Origin: Hypsibius dujardini
Taxonomy: Eukaryota; Tardigrada; Eutardigrada; Parachela; Hypsibiidae
NCBI GenBank assembly: GCA_001579985.1
Contig: LRSR01012766.1
Coordinates: 1-32,189, forward strand
Length of the DNA stretch: 32,189 nt
Reading direction: 5' to 3'
Shown here: positions 11,501 through 23,400 of the stretch, piece by piece
How the letters are laid out: each line of letters begins with the position of its first letter
How positions within the stretch are numbered: the first letter of the stretch is position 1
Notes under the pieces: model-generated
Seen by the model: the letters and a program-made list of their open reading frames with translations, nothing else
Told to the model about the DNA's origin: nothing
The model's database searches: none
Program-made: the position numbers and the translations under genes

Positions 11501-14500
11501 TCCATCAAACTGAGAAGGAAATAGTTGAAAATGGAATAAGGGGAAATTGTCCCCCCTGAAAAATTGTCAGCGCGTCCGCCGCGTGATTCTATTCTTCTAA
11601 TAAATCCGCGAGGGCCGTAAAAGGTAATATTCTGATTATTAGACTTATTTTTATCTAAAAAAGGCAGTTTGAGCGCTGTAATTAGTGTTTTGTTGAAAAT
11701 CAGCCTAGAAAACAACACCGAAGATTCAGCCATTACGGTAAATGAAAAAACTCCCATATTCTCAGGACGGTCTGGAAAACTAGTGGAGCTTTGTTCTGGC
11801 ATGGTTTTTACAAAAATGTGCTCTAGGTAACCGATTTTCCTTAGAGATTTCAAAGTTTGTTTACATTTGAGCACCTTTAAGAAACGATGAAAAGCTTTGA
11901 TCTGTGCGATTTTCAACAACTGGTGCCGATTCACAAGGACAAAACGTCAATTTGGTGCTTCCCGGAGAAGATTGAAAAAAAAATTGATACATGCATACAA
12001 AAAATGCGGGAAATATTTTGAAACATTAGTCGTTCAATATTTCATTTGACATGGTAAATTTACGAATAAGAAGAAATGTGATGCGAAATTACGGTTGCTA
12101 TCTTTTAAATATCTGTTGTCTAACAATAGGTTTTTAACAAACTACCTGAAAGAATGTAGATTCTTTCGGAATGTCTAGAAAACTATTATTATTAGAAAAC
12201 TATTTTTAATATGCATACCATGAAGTCACGTAGTCTTGGGCTTGTGGGAATAAGAAGTATGATGACTGTCGAGAGAGAAATCATTACAGTTGTGCCACTC
12301 GTTCGTTAATTAAAAAAATTTTATATATCCAGTTACCTCGGCTCTGGGTTGCGGCATTGCGTAGAACGCTGCTGTAAGCATCTAAATCGCCTTCCTTGAT
12401 TTTCGGGTCAAAGTGCTGAACATGCAAATTGTATTTTTCTTTCTGGCCACTCAAGACAGTGAAAAACCCTCGACACGCGGCTAAATAATACACTCCCACG
12501 TCGGAAACCTTTAGATTTTGATCCCCGCAAATGAGGCTGCCTGTCGTCCAGGAAAACCGATCTAACAGAAACATGATCGCCCGGACTAGAGTCATTTGAT
12601 CGGATGAGGGAAAGGCCACGACGGTGGGATAACGTTGTGCGTTCGTCAGAGATTCGTCAATCGCAATTCTAACAGGAAAAAGTACCATTTTGCGAAACTA
12701 TTTGACATTTAAATACGTTATGCGTGCGCCAATTAATTATGGTTTTATTTTAGGCACTTACGTTGCGAGAAGAGGCACGTTCCACTCTATGAAAGATGAC
12801 ACCAATTATGCCGAGTTACCAGGACTATGAATCACCAATTAATTTGCTCGTGTTGCAGTCACGTGAAATTTCGTTGATTAACATCAGGATCGACTTGCTA
12901 ATGAATTGCTACTAGATAACGTAGTTTGCCGTCAGCTCCGGTGCGTCTTATTACTTGCAGCTGTCAGCCGCTTCGATGGACTGACAGTTAAACAAACGTA
13001 TGTTCTACGGCTTTAAAGAGCTTGAATTTTGCATGAAACCTTTGCAACTTTAGTTGACTCACTGTAATCCAATGTCAGCGTATTAGAAAATCTTAAGTTA
13101 AAATCACCATCCCCCTTTAAGGGACACTGTACCGCTAAATTAGCCGCTTAACCATCCCGGGGTCCTAGTCTCTGTTCACTAGACTGTTGTTATCTTTGTG
13201 TTTTTTGTTTTGAAACATTGAAACAAATTTGATGTACCTAATATAACACTTAGACTAGTTAGGAATGGTAAACTAAACTAAATGGCAAACTAAACAAAAT
13301 GATCAGTAACTCATTTTTTTGAGTTTCTGTTATATAATTGACAAGGGGTCGGAGCGAAATTCGACACGCCAATCTTCCTGAAGATTTTTTTACAGATAGT
13401 GGACTAAATTAATAGATGTTAACAAAAAAATTCACCTGCAAACAAGTTCTGGTTTGAGAGGGAAAAAATTTGAACGTTTCCCAATGGCTTCAACTCAACG
13501 ATTGATTATTTGATTTATGTTCTTACAAGACTAAATATAATTCGGAGAGAGCTATGCCCACAACCTTGCACAACTTTTACTATGATTACAACCCACAACC
13601 TTTTTAATCATCAATTGTTATGCACAAAATCTTTTCCGGAGGATTAATTTTTCTATACTTTTGGTTGCAATAGTGGTCTGGAAGAGGGGTTTTAGTAGAA
13701 GATATGCAGGGTTTTAATGGACGATAACATGAGAAATCATCAATAATGTGCCATTGATGTTTTTCTCACATTTTTATTCTCTAGTTCTTTGCTATTTCAA
13801 ACATATGATTCGGTTGCACTTGAAGTAATGCTTAAGGAAGTAAATGAAATATTACAGATCGTCAACGCTATTTAATACGACGACACACAAACAGATATTC
13901 CAAATGGGACGGGTTTGCAATATGCAGGAAGGCGTTGCCTGTATGAATGAAGATTTTGTGTGACAAAGACCTTAATTATATCCTTTGATGGGTTTTCGGG
14001 AAAAGGTTGTTTACATAACTAAAGGTTGTGTCCAATAATTGGCGAAAAAATGATTTACATGGCAATTGCAATTAAAAAGATTGTGTGAGTTGCGAGCATA
14101 GCGAAAGGTTGAGTAAGGTTGTGAGCATGACACCATTTAATTTTTTTAATCTTACCAAAACATTTCAAAAACTATTTTTTTTTATGAATAGAAGTTTTCA
14201 AATTATGACTTTTAGAAAAAACAAATAATTGTGATAAGCGTTTTCAGTAAAAAAAAATAATTATAAAAGGCATGCGAACTCGCTGATATGCCATTGGACC
14301 AGAGCATTGACTGATTACAATTCGGCTGACCAATTCAACCATCAAATAAAATACTTTGAAGTGAAACCTGAATTGTGCCAAACGAAAAACAATAATGAAA
14401 CATGTTTCAAAATAAACTAAACTAAACGGTTTTCCGAAAAAAAAAATGCTTTTACTTAACGTTTTACCTCTTGCGAAGTCTCCCAATGTCATCACTTCAA

Positions 14501-14972
14501 GACTGCATCCTGCGGGTCATCCAACGACGTTTAAAATGTATCTTACCACGAAGAAAAATGTTTGTATTACAACGTGATTGAATTAAAAAATTTTAAATTA
14601 CCAATAAAAAACAATATGAAAACATTAATTATATAGCATTGTTATACCCGCACTGATGAGAACGTTAAGGTCGAGACGATGCTCATCCAGAATGTTGGAT
14701 ATCTGGACCGCCACAAACGGCATGATCTCCGCCGCTTCCGAGCAGCTAAATGCCCCTGGTCTATAAATAGTTTGCCTGGTTACATTTCGCAGGGCATCGG
14801 GGTATAGCCCCATCGCTCGGGAAAAAGCGACATCATAAGCTGGACTTTGGACAACGTAACCCAATGAAGGGTTATCCCCGATCATGACTGTAATCACATG
14901 AACGGCCTTGGAGAAACCGCTTCTTAATATGATCAAAATCAGTAATGCCCGGAGACCGATTTGTCGGATCAT
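8456..14972 (-). CDS. Receptor gene 2, ANF-receptor type ectodomain with one membrane helix, complete through TM exon
   Basis: Exons: 14648-14972, 14468-14509, 12762-12786, 12337-12668, 12219-12265, 11128-11166, 10987-11064, 10771-10908, 9543-9660, 9382-9440, 9135-9273, 8568-8652. All phases agree, giving about 475 residues. There is a signal peptide (MIRQIGLRALLILIILRSG) and a paired-cysteine N-terminal lobe. Exon 9 carries TFRQLFLNRTFNPLSRPVY and exon 10 MRICDVHISKFNVTSGLME. Exon 11 carries RNGPPVNRPFCGYTGELC, just outside the membrane, and exon 12 a helix (LAVSTSTALLAILAIFIAM) followed by YHW. Potential N-glycosylation sites include NVT, NTS and NRT. After the helix a GT donor at 8567 may be used. 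If it is not, the frame stops at 8456 after about 35 residues. No kinase-homology or cyclase domain follows before gene 1. It sits between gene 1 and gene 3 in the same orientation. Receptor function is inferred from the fold; ligand and signalling are unknown. Confidence 0.72.
8803..8830. repeat. C14G14 perfect palindrome
   Basis: Fourteen C are followed directly by fourteen G, flanked by TTGC and TGGCAA. It lies in the gene 2 intron between exons 11 and 12. The equivalent sites in the other copies (around 7320 and 20660) have ordinary mixed sequence. It could be a real G/C tract or an artefact of assembly or sequencing. Confidence 0.9.
10289..10727. repeat. Foldback (inverted-repeat) element in gene 2 intron 8
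   Basis: Arm 1 (10289-10425) contains CCTGATCATTTCGAAACTTG and GGGTCTGATTTCAAGGGCG. Arm 2 (10590-10727) carries the reverse complement with mismatches (CAAGCTTCAAAATGATCAGG, CTGGAAATCAGACGCCC). The loop is about 165 bp. The same element sits at the matching place in genes 1 and 3, so it was inserted before the gene duplications. This is typical of a MITE-like or foldback relic; no coding capacity is seen. Confidence 0.65.
11180..12160. other. Repeat-like block in gene 2 intron 5, with a 160-codon minus-strand frame (11452-11934)
   Basis: The gene 2 and gene 3 introns share this block (for example CACACGCCAAA..., GAAACGCGCTATT). In gene 1 it is missing. The minus-strand frame at 11452-11934 is open in gene 2, but its counterpart in gene 3 is broken into two frames (25103-25351 and 24967-25167), so it is not maintained. 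Most likely a relic of a mobile element; no domain is recognised. Confidence 0.4.
13541..14133. repeat. Foldback element in gene 2, intron between exons 3 and 2
   Basis: The arms are about 13545-13625 (CACAACCTTGCACAACTTTT) and 14041-14133 (AAGGTTGAGTAAGGTTGTGA). It is orthologous to 2163-2718. Gene 3 has different elements in this intron, so either insertion followed the split of gene 3 from the ancestor of genes 1 and 2, or gene 3 lost it. Confidence 0.6.
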
Positions 14973-15146
14973 AATTGTTTCGGAAATAATTTAAAACTGA
15001 CGAAGAGTGAAAGATAAAACGAGATATACGCAATGATTTGGATTGCTGTATGTTGCTCTTAAATTAGGTTGGACGCAGCTTAATTTAACGTATTGGTGAG
15101 TGAATGATTCTGTCGTATGTTGAATGTCGTAATTTAGCTCATTAGG

Positions 15147-15306
15147 CGCCATGCACATATTACGTAATCAAAAAATAGCCTTTTTCGACCACCCATCTAC
15201 CCAGATAATCCAAATTATACTGGAGGGCAGGGCCTATTTTAGGAGTGAGTAATCAAGAGTTCAGACCATCTAGCTATTTTCTTTTGATCACGTAATATGT
15301 GAATGA
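15147..15306. mobile_element. Short terminal-inverted-repeat element (MITE-like), about 160 bp, upstream of gene 2
   Basis: The left end, CACATATTACGTAATCAAAA (15154), is matched in reverse at 15282-15301 (TTTTGATCACGTAATATGTG). The inverted ends extend outwards with mismatches (GCGCCATG / CATTCAC side) and inwards to AATAGC / GCTATTTT. There is no coding capacity. It lies within a 1.4-kb block present only in the gene 2 upstream region. Confidence 0.65.
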
Positions 15307-15486
15307 CACTTTATTGCATGAGGGGAAGAAAATCATGGAATACATGGATATCACAAATTAATTCAGTGAACAGTATGCGCGGAAGGAGGATCAAGTGAAC
15401 GGCTCTCCAGATGGGGCACTGGATATTCATTAATTAAGTCTATTAGTCCGTATTCAAGTACTAAAATGTTTATTTGGTCTTTTGGT

Positions 15487-15807
15487 CTAACTGACGGTGC
15501 ACCATTCCGCCAAAGGAACATGAGATTGATGTCGGGGACGAAGCGTTGCTTGGTCGATCGGTATTGCGCAGCAACCTGTGCGAAGAACAATTGTGAGCGT
15601 CTTTAGTTCTTTTAATTCACTAATGCCCGGTACCAGATCGGAACCGATTTGATTGCCAGAAAAAATTCTTTCTATAGCTGCAGTCAATTGAATAAAACAT
15701 TGAGTTTCAATTGTTTGCAAGACTTGGGAAAATTTGTATTTATTTAGCTGACATCTGTTTACCGTCGGGTAAGAAAAACATTCGCCGATGAAAACTATGT
15801 CTTGCAC
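15487..15807 (-). CDS. Unidentified open frame upstream of gene 2 (106 codons)
   Basis: The frame has protein-like composition (for example GECFSYPTVNRCQLNKYKF and LVPGISELKELKTLTIVL). After CTTCGCACAG at about 15576 the reading shifts: the neighbouring frame (VAAQYRSTKQRF..., LMFLWRNGAP) stays open to 15363. That suggests either a splice site or one frameshift in a decayed gene. It lies in a 1.4-kb block (15112-16531) absent from the homologous spacer near gene 1. I recognise no family; it may be a captured gene fragment or a transposon relic. Confidence 0.25.
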   Translation of the reverse strand: MQDIVFIGECFSYPTVNRCQLNKYKFSQVLQTIETQCFIQLTAAIERIFSGNQIGSDLVPGISELKELKTLTIVLRTGCCAIPIDQATLRPRHQSHVPLAEWCTVS

Positions 15808-16531
15808 AGGTCCATGCCTTATTTGGTAAAAAAATCAATCAATCAATTGATCGATTTCAATGCAGCCTGTTTTATTCATTTTATTGCGAAAGTTCGAACA
15901 CCTTCTTTGATCTTTTGCCACTGGCCGATCGGTCAGCCGTGCGACTCGACTCACGGCCTTCGAAGACCTATTTCACTCAAAAACAGAAATAAATGGTGAA
16001 GTTCGACAATTTCTTTCGGACGTTGGTCAAACAACCAATGAGAAAAACATGAACTCGAAATGTCCGCAAACACACCAACTTGCAGAATCAGTTGAGTTTG
16101 TGGAAATTACTCAAATCATCGTCTTTGAATCGTAAAAATTCGGATGTCGCTGTGTCGTCATTTGACGACGATGGGCGTTAACGAGTTAAACGTTTTCTAA
16201 TTTTATTAAGGCAGTATCAAACAGTCTTATATTTTAAGGAAAACATATTTTACTCCTACTTGACATCAGAAATTTGAGCGCACTATTTTGAGTGCTATCT
16301 AAAGTCGTTTATAAATTCCTGAATCAAATTAGGAGAAACATTTTGCCTTTAAAAGGAAACTATTCTTCTGAACAAACTGAGGTTTAAAACGTCACTTCCA
16401 TTTCCGCGAGACAATACCCCGATACCAGGACAATAACGCTTGACCACATGCATAAGTTAGTGTTCCATTCCACTTGACTTCGATTTCTGTAAACACCTAT
16501 TCATGCTACTACATGAAACAGTAGCCTCAAT

Positions 16532-19410
16532 TAAACTTCAGCCTTAAAAAATATACAAGGCAACTGTTCGTTCAGTATGCAGTTCTTCAAAATGTCTCGA
16601 CGATCACTGGGAAGCGACGTTTAGTTGGCTGGTAAACGCTAAGTAAAAATTTAGAGGTTAAATAGCTACGAAAGCAACGTACAAATCTGCCGCAACTAAC
16701 GAGTCCCTTTTTCAGTTTTGTTTCTATTTATTCTCTTCAGTAGACAAATTTTAAGAGAGTGGTTTTATCATATTTCTCTCTACTGGAGGTTCCGCCTCAG
16801 TTGGCTCGACAAATAGTATAATTAGCGGCCAAATTAGACGAGCCGTGTTTGCTCGTTTAGCCAATCAGGGAGTTACATGAAACCCCAAAGCCACTAGCTG
16901 TGATCACATTGTTCAATTCAGTCACCCACGTCAGAGTTTGTACACCATATTTTACTGGTTGTGTATTGTTTTAAGGCGCCAGACTTACACCATGGAACTC
17001 AATGGATCACTCCGTTGTATGATTAGCACAGGGTTCCTGTGCTCTGAAAGAAATCGGCATGGCTACGAAATTATGCTGGAGCTGGTGGCGTATAGATTAT
17101 CAATGGAGCTCCATTGCATAAGTAGGCATCATGGAGCATCATGGAAAGCAAGCGTCAACGATATTTCATGGAGCCAGTGGAGCTGCATGGTCGCCGTGGG
17201 ACGGCGTAAAAGAAGTCGTGCATCTACAGAAGCTTTATCCAACCAAGTTGAGACAGATTTTGTTTTTAAAATTTTTATCAGGTTCCCACTTTCCATATTT
17301 TTTCACACCATTTTTTATGGAAATCTAGGATTACCTTTACCTTATTATGTGATCATTATACAAGATTTGAAACTCAAAGGAAAACTAAACGATCACTATC
17401 GACTAGGGCGTGAGAATCTCAATATTCAAACTACTGGAAAACGATTTCCGCCTGATGTCTTTTAAGTTTCTGATTTTATTTCTTTGATGTGCATTTTTGA
17501 AATCGTTTGTTTCGTTTGGCCCTTACCTGTCATTCTAAAATTGCTTGGAAGTGCAAATTTTGTTAACCGGACAGTGAGCAGTCGTCGGTAAACAAAAGGG
17601 TTTATTGCGGGATGATAGTATCATTGAAGCTTGCACCAAAACAACAAAAATGGGTATTTTTCATTCTGACTTGAATGGGATACTCGGTTTGTGCTGTAAA
17701 ATTTAATGGGTTTGAGGGATTAAAAAAAATTTCAAAAAACACTACTTTTTTTGTTATCCATACAGATAATGACTCTCGACACCGCCATTTGTTTAGGAAT
17801 TTTACTTCGATTTCAAAAAATGTTTTTTTAATGTTTGCGGGCATGAAAGTTTTATTTAACTGTTTTATATTAAACATCAGCTCTCGGGATTCCATAAAAC
17901 GTCACTTTAAGGTCTAAGTTAGCCATTATGAGCATTCCAGCCCGTTCGGATGCGAAATGGTCTCAAAACCCTGATGAAAAATAGTGCAGTCAGGTGACGG
18001 GGTTCCTTGTCGGGTCTTTTATTTACATTTTTTTATTCTTTCATTTTACATGCATTGACGAGATGTTTAAGTTATAATTATGCAAGGGAAATTGATAATG
18101 ACTGCAACAGGTTGCAAGAAAAGTGTTATTTGGTAACCCCGCATTCAAAATGGCTGACTGACTTTTTTGATTTCCAGCCAAATCTTTCCTTCATTGATAT
18201 TTTTCACCAAATGGTAAAATTCCTCAGAGTTATAAGGTCAATTTCCATACTTGGGCAAAATTTGTAGTTAAAAAACGAGTTACTTCTTATGCTAGAAAAT
18301 AAATCGTTTTGAAAATGGGTTATCCAACTTCAAATGTAATTTTGTTTTGAGTTTTGGAAAAGATTCTAAAGATATTGCTCTTTCGCATATCACATTGGTT
18401 TTAATTATTGATTAGGCAGTCTAGATGGATTGCTGCGGGTTTATTCACGACGTAGAACGAAAAAAATAAGACTGTCTCAACTCGGCTGGATAAAGCTACT
18501 GTATATGGAGTTCTATATGGCAGAGAAACTGATACTGATTTCCAGAGCCTGTTGCATTGAAACTACATGAAGCCACTTGGAGCTGCATAGCCGTCGTAGA
18601 GCACCGTGAATCTACATGAAGTTTATGTTGCGGAGAAACTTGTGTTGCTTTTCAGTCTGATGGAGCACATTGGACCTATGCGGAGATGTTACAGCCATTA
18701 ATTTTATGAATTCTAATCATTCCTAACCCAAACCATTTTTTGAATCGATTAACATCACCCAAATTTTAATTCAAGACCAGGAGGCGTAGCTACATAATAC
18801 TGAATGGTTTGAAAACTTCTGACCCAACATTATTTTATGGCAATGCTAATATCGATACCCTGGCAAATGATCAAACATCGGTTAGCCAGAACGACTGCAA
18901 ACCTGCCCAGTAACCTGAACGCGAGCGAACGTAGCGAGCCGCCGCAAAGGTGATGGGTTTCAAAGGCAACATCGGTAGATAGGTTTTGTTATGGGTTTTA
19001 ATGGGTTTTGAGGGGTCATATCGGCTCCATACCAGAAGTCCAGAACACAAGTTGCATTTTATTAAAATATCAATAAATAATACCACTTGGCTCTACGTAG
19101 CATTGTTCAGGACCACATGGCTCCACGTGACTCCATGCAGTTGTACATAACTCCGTCTAGTTCCGCGTAGCTCCATGCAGCTCCATATTGCTCCACCCAG
19201 TTCAACGCAGCTCCATGTCATTCTACATAGCTCCACATAGGTTCATGCAGCTTCATATTGCCCCACCTTGCTCCACGCAGCTCCAAATAGCTACATCCGC
19301 ATCGTGAGCGCAAAGAGACTTCAGTAACATATTTTGGTATACTAAGCCTGACATACCTACTCAAAGAGCTTATGATCTGAAACAGCCCTGACCTGATAAC
19401 AAATTTTGGG
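16532..19410. other. Spacer between genes 2 and 3, homologous to 3882-6110
   Basis: The order of blocks is the same as in the first spacer: GGTTCCGCCTCAGTTGGCTC (16788), TGGAGC repeats (about 17095-17220 and 18495-18690), telomere-like decamers (18952-19010) and the reverse-complement repeats (19085-19300). 17750-18380 is mostly absent from the first spacer and shows no identifiable gene. Confidence 0.5.
19085..19300. repeat. Degenerate 10-bp minisatellite, consensus about CTCCACGTAG (second spacer)
   Basis: About twenty units with 10-base spacing (CTCCATGCAG, TTCCGCGTAG, CTCCATGCAG, CTCCATATTG and others). It is longer than the matching array at 5870-6010. The opposite orientation occurs at 18495-18690. 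Confidence 0.65.
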
Positions 19411-19733
19411 TGTTACCCAACAGTTACGCAACACTTACTAATAGTATAGTGCATCTAACTAGTTAACTCATTCCTATCTACCCTCACATTCCATAATGTA
19501 CTTACTCAGTTATTAAAACGTATATAATTCCGCCATGTCGGCAGGAACTAGAACGTTAGCTCAGGAACTATTTTTTATTCCTGACTATTTAAGCGTATGT
19601 TTTACAGTAGTCTAGCAGAGTTTCTTCCTTTCTCCTCTACCAGTAAAGTCTTCATAGAATTCTTCTTTTATTATTCAGTCTAATAGCTTGCATGTTCAGG
19701 TTCTTCCGGTCTAGTAGGGACGGAGGCCTAACA
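19411..19733. mobile_element. Probable solo LTR of a retrotransposon (323 bp)
   Basis: The block starts TGTTACCCAACAGTTACGCA and ends GGAGGCCTAACA, giving a TGTTA...TAACA inverted end pair. It contains a TATA-like box (GTATATAATTCCG near 19520) and a T-rich downstream half. The homologous spacer near gene 1 lacks it: TAACAAAGTTAGTCAAACTCC at about 6105-6126 runs straight across. No clear target-site duplication is seen (TTGGG left, CAACG right), so the assignment is probable rather than certain. BEL/Pao or Gypsy type would both fit. Confidence 0.5.
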
Positions 19734-20059
19734 CAACGTCATTCAAACTCCAGGTGTTTGGATCCTTTCCGCTTTTCGATCCTTTCTGCTACGTGCTCTT
19801 ATCTAGCGAACGAGTTCTTTCCGTCATCTTGTCGGACCTTGTGTAAATAAACCCTTATCTTAATAACCTTGGTCGTGGTTTGACAAGAATCGCTTAACAT
19901 TCAGAGTGGACTATTTGACATTTTTTTATCTGGAGTCTGACACAAACCCTGAACTCAAAATTATTCACGTGTCCCGCTGTTTTTAGTTTACTATAAATAG
20001 AACCAAACGACTCAGCTAGTACAAAAAAATGGCAAAACTGTTTGTAAGTAGTTTATCAG

Positions 20060-20441
20060 CATGCCGCGAGGTCATTGAAGTTTGAGACCCATCAAATGTA
20101 TGACACACGTCATATCAAAGGCACTATCATCTGTGATGGAGAGGGTAGAAACTGTAAAGCAGATGCGAGGAAATTCGTTGATACCTCCCCGTGGAATCAG
20201 AAACTTTTCCAGGCTGTTGTTTCGGTGATTACAAACAACAAATCAAATCGGAGGTCCCACCACGGTCGACCTGCTCCATGGCCGCTGCGTCCAGAAATAC
20301 TACATACAAAGATACGGATACCAACAGATTTGCGGTGAATTCGGCGTGCTTGTACACAAACAAAATTTCTTGAGGTGAGTAATAATGGCTATTGATCGCC
20401 TCGTTCCACCACCCCATTTATCGGTTAGAAGTTGGACTAAC
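20060..20441 (-). other. Conserved tail region after the membrane exon of gene 3
   Basis: Homologous to the tails of the other copies. The exon-12 frame stays open to a stop at 20300. A possible downstream exon on the minus strand begins after CTGCTTTACAG (about 20156) and could end at a GGTCTC donor. No AATAAA is obvious on the minus strand, so the 3' end of the transcript is not located. Confidence 0.35.
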
Positions 20442-23400
20442 CAGTGATACATCGCAATAAAGATCGCGAGAGTGACAAGGAGGGTAATGGAGATAGACAC
20501 TGCTAAAGTGATCACCGCAGTTTTCGCTGAAAAACGGAGTTAGACGTTATCAATCTGCGAATACTACCTTTGAATGAGTTACAATTACACACAGCTGCCT
20601 GAATTCTTGTGATAGTTATTGATAGCTGCAAGATGAACAAATCTACGAATTCCTTCTTCAATCATTGTACTGAAAAGGAGCGAAGGGTACAAAGTAATGT
20701 TTTATGCCAAGTGTATGTTTAAAGCTTCCCCCTCACTGAGACGAAAGATAGAGTTGCAAAACAAACTTTACATTCCCTCCAGCAAGCTTGCCACCCCCTT
20801 CGAGCCGACCTCAATCCGCCACTCACTGACAAGGAAAAAGAGGTGGGATATTGCCTAGTTTAGACGTTTAGTTTTTTTGCAGCGCAAGCTAATCAGGTAT
20901 ATTATGTTTTAAGCGTAAAATTTCGGCCCGTTTCTGGACAGTGGCCGGTAACATCGATTTGAGTTTGCTCTGTACGACGCTTTGTAACTGCACCGGTCAC
21001 CGCTGCAAACTGGTGCATTGATTGATAAATGATGTAATCAATACAACGCGAACAACTGCACTCACCGCGGTCGTTATCTAACACTGGATAAGGTCACAAC
21101 AATTATTTTCCTGTTTCTTATTCAGTAGCTCTACGAAATTTGCTTGATTGCTTGATTACATTGCAACCCCATTGATTGGTTAATTAGCAAGCAGAAAATG
21201 TTTTAGGAAGCAGTTCGTTGTGCTTTATTATTTTTTTGCTACATTTTTTATAGTTATTTATTACCAAAATTTGATCTCCTATCACAAACACGGAATCAGT
21301 TTGGGCTTTTCTGCAAACAACTACTTGAAGCAGTAACAGATTTAATATATGCAATTAATCAAGATATCAACTGGTGCGAAATGAGGCGGTCGGTATAGAA
21401 ACAATGGTTTGAAATAGAGCACAATCGTGAGTTCTGTCTGGTACTGCATTGCCAAGGCTTGATTGTTGGATTCGATTTTCGCTTCATAGAATATATTATA
21501 TCAATCAACCTCTCAACTTGCTAGGGTGACCTAGTTAGTAACAAAGTCTCGTACGTTCAAAACTCAACCCGTTTTTTGGCCACTGTTCTCAAACGGGGGC
21601 GAGTTAGCGATTTAGATGGACAACAGAAGCGGATTACCATCGTTTAAAAGAAACGTGAAATCAGTATCAGGAAACAGCCCACTTATGTTTTTTGTGAGAA
21701 TAAACTAATTGAGGGCAACTCGGCGCATTTTTGTGTTCAAAATTCAAACCAGTCGTCGGACGTGTCAGTAGGGAAAATTGTTTTTAGTTTCCGATATGTT
21801 TTTCCACAGAAGTATATTCGGTTTGCAAACTTTTGCATTTTTATATTTTTTTCAAAATACATCAGGACTCATCATTCCATTTAGATGGACATGTAAAAAA
21901 ATCTATTGGACGAATTTCATCCGATTCCCTAAATTTCGGACTTGTTTTGGCTACGTACTCAAATTTCAAACACCCAAAACTTAACGTTTATTGAGATGAA
22001 AATTACCAAAAACCATCGCAAATTTGTCATTTTTGGATGAGATGAACTTGGGTCGCCGTGCTTTTTTACTTTTTTTTTTAACTAGACACGGTAGACGGAA
22101 ACGCTGCTTCTTGGATGTGAAAAATCTGCATACCAATTGAGACTGTTCAAAAACGCAGTAAATCTAGCGACATTTGTTTAAATGTTTCATGAAAAAATGT
22201 TCCAATGGAGAAAAAAAGTCGGCACGTTCGTATAACGTTCATATAACGTTTTTGTAAAAGGGTAGAAAAAGCAAAAATTTGCAAATCAACTTTAATTTGA
22301 TAAAAAATAGTGAGTGGAGTTGTAAAGCTAAATATTCTGTGCCATGTTCGGCGACTTGTCATGAATTTCAGATAAAAACCAAGCGGCGGTTTCTTCTTAA
22401 GTCTCTTGAGAATGCATTTCCAGTTACCTAGGCCTCCCAGACAAAGCTCGCCGGTGTATCCGCAAAATGGCCGATTGACCGGTGGACCGTTTCTGCCGCG
22501 CCACACCGTTGAGAGTGCAAAGGTTCTGACGAAATTTCCTGCCACTGAAAGGTACTCCTCAGATACCTATAATAAAAAAAAATGGAAAAAAATATGGCCA
22601 AAAACGGTTTGACAATGCAATTTCAAGCGTAAAAAGCTATCCTCGTTCACAGTTGAAGTGAGGACAAAAAAGTGTCTGACAGACCTCCATCAGCCCTGAC
22701 GTGACGTTGAATTTAGAGATGTGGACATCACAGATTCTCATTCCTAAATGGAACATACAGCCGCATGAATTCTTTCTGATTGTTTAGTCACACTGTTGGA
22801 AATTTCCAAGTGATTGAACCTTTTCCTATGGATGCCCACAGGAGAAGGTTCAATTATTTCAATTACATCCTTACCCTTAGGCCCTATATAGACTGGTCGA
22901 GACAGCGGGTTGAACGTTCTGTTGAGAAACAGCTGCCGAAAGGTAATGCCATTTTCCATTTCCATTTCCAGAGGTGAAAGTTCTCTTATAACCTAAAAAT
23001 TAGTTGTTAAATGTCACTTATTTAGATTCGCACGATTGTGAAGTGTGAAAAATATTTTTTCACAAAATTGAGCGTATCTTCACGAGAGCTATTTCATAAA
23101 TTAGCATGTGCCCTGCTCGGGTCAAGTTTTGCAAACTCAGCTACATGAACTCGAACAAATTCTTCCAAAGTCAGTAAACTGTAGATTAATGAATTAGAAT
23201 AGTAACGTACTACAGAAACATACCAAGTGCAAACCCTTTTTAGAAACATATATTTTTTGTGAGGATCATGACAATAAAATTCATAATTCAGCCGAATATA
23301 ATTTAGAGTTTGCTATCGTAGTTGAAACGGTTTTGGCATTAATTCCTTTAAAAATGCAGATTAATTATAGAATAGCGGCATAATTTTCTCTCGGTCACGT

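Larger units (their letters stand above)
15112..16531. other. 1.4-kb block unique to the gene 2 upstream region
   Basis: The gene 1 upstream flank (3696-3888) is replaced here by unrelated sequence. Homology resumes at TAAACTTCAGCCTT (16532), matching 3882. The block holds the short inverted-repeat element at 15147-15306, the unidentified minus-strand frame at 15363-15807 and an AATCAATCAATCAATT stretch near 15835. From 15850 to 16530 I see nothing identifiable. Confidence 0.6.

Noticed and set aside
11452-11934. 160-codon minus-strand frame as a nested gene
   Set aside because: Its gene 3 counterpart is broken by frameshifts and the block is absent from gene 1, so there is no sign of selection; kept only as an element relic.
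16938-17465. 175-codon plus-strand open frame in the second spacer
   Set aside because: The homologous stretch at 4290-4477 diverges in frame and stops early, and the frame runs through TGGAGC repeat units. The similarity is at nucleotide level only.
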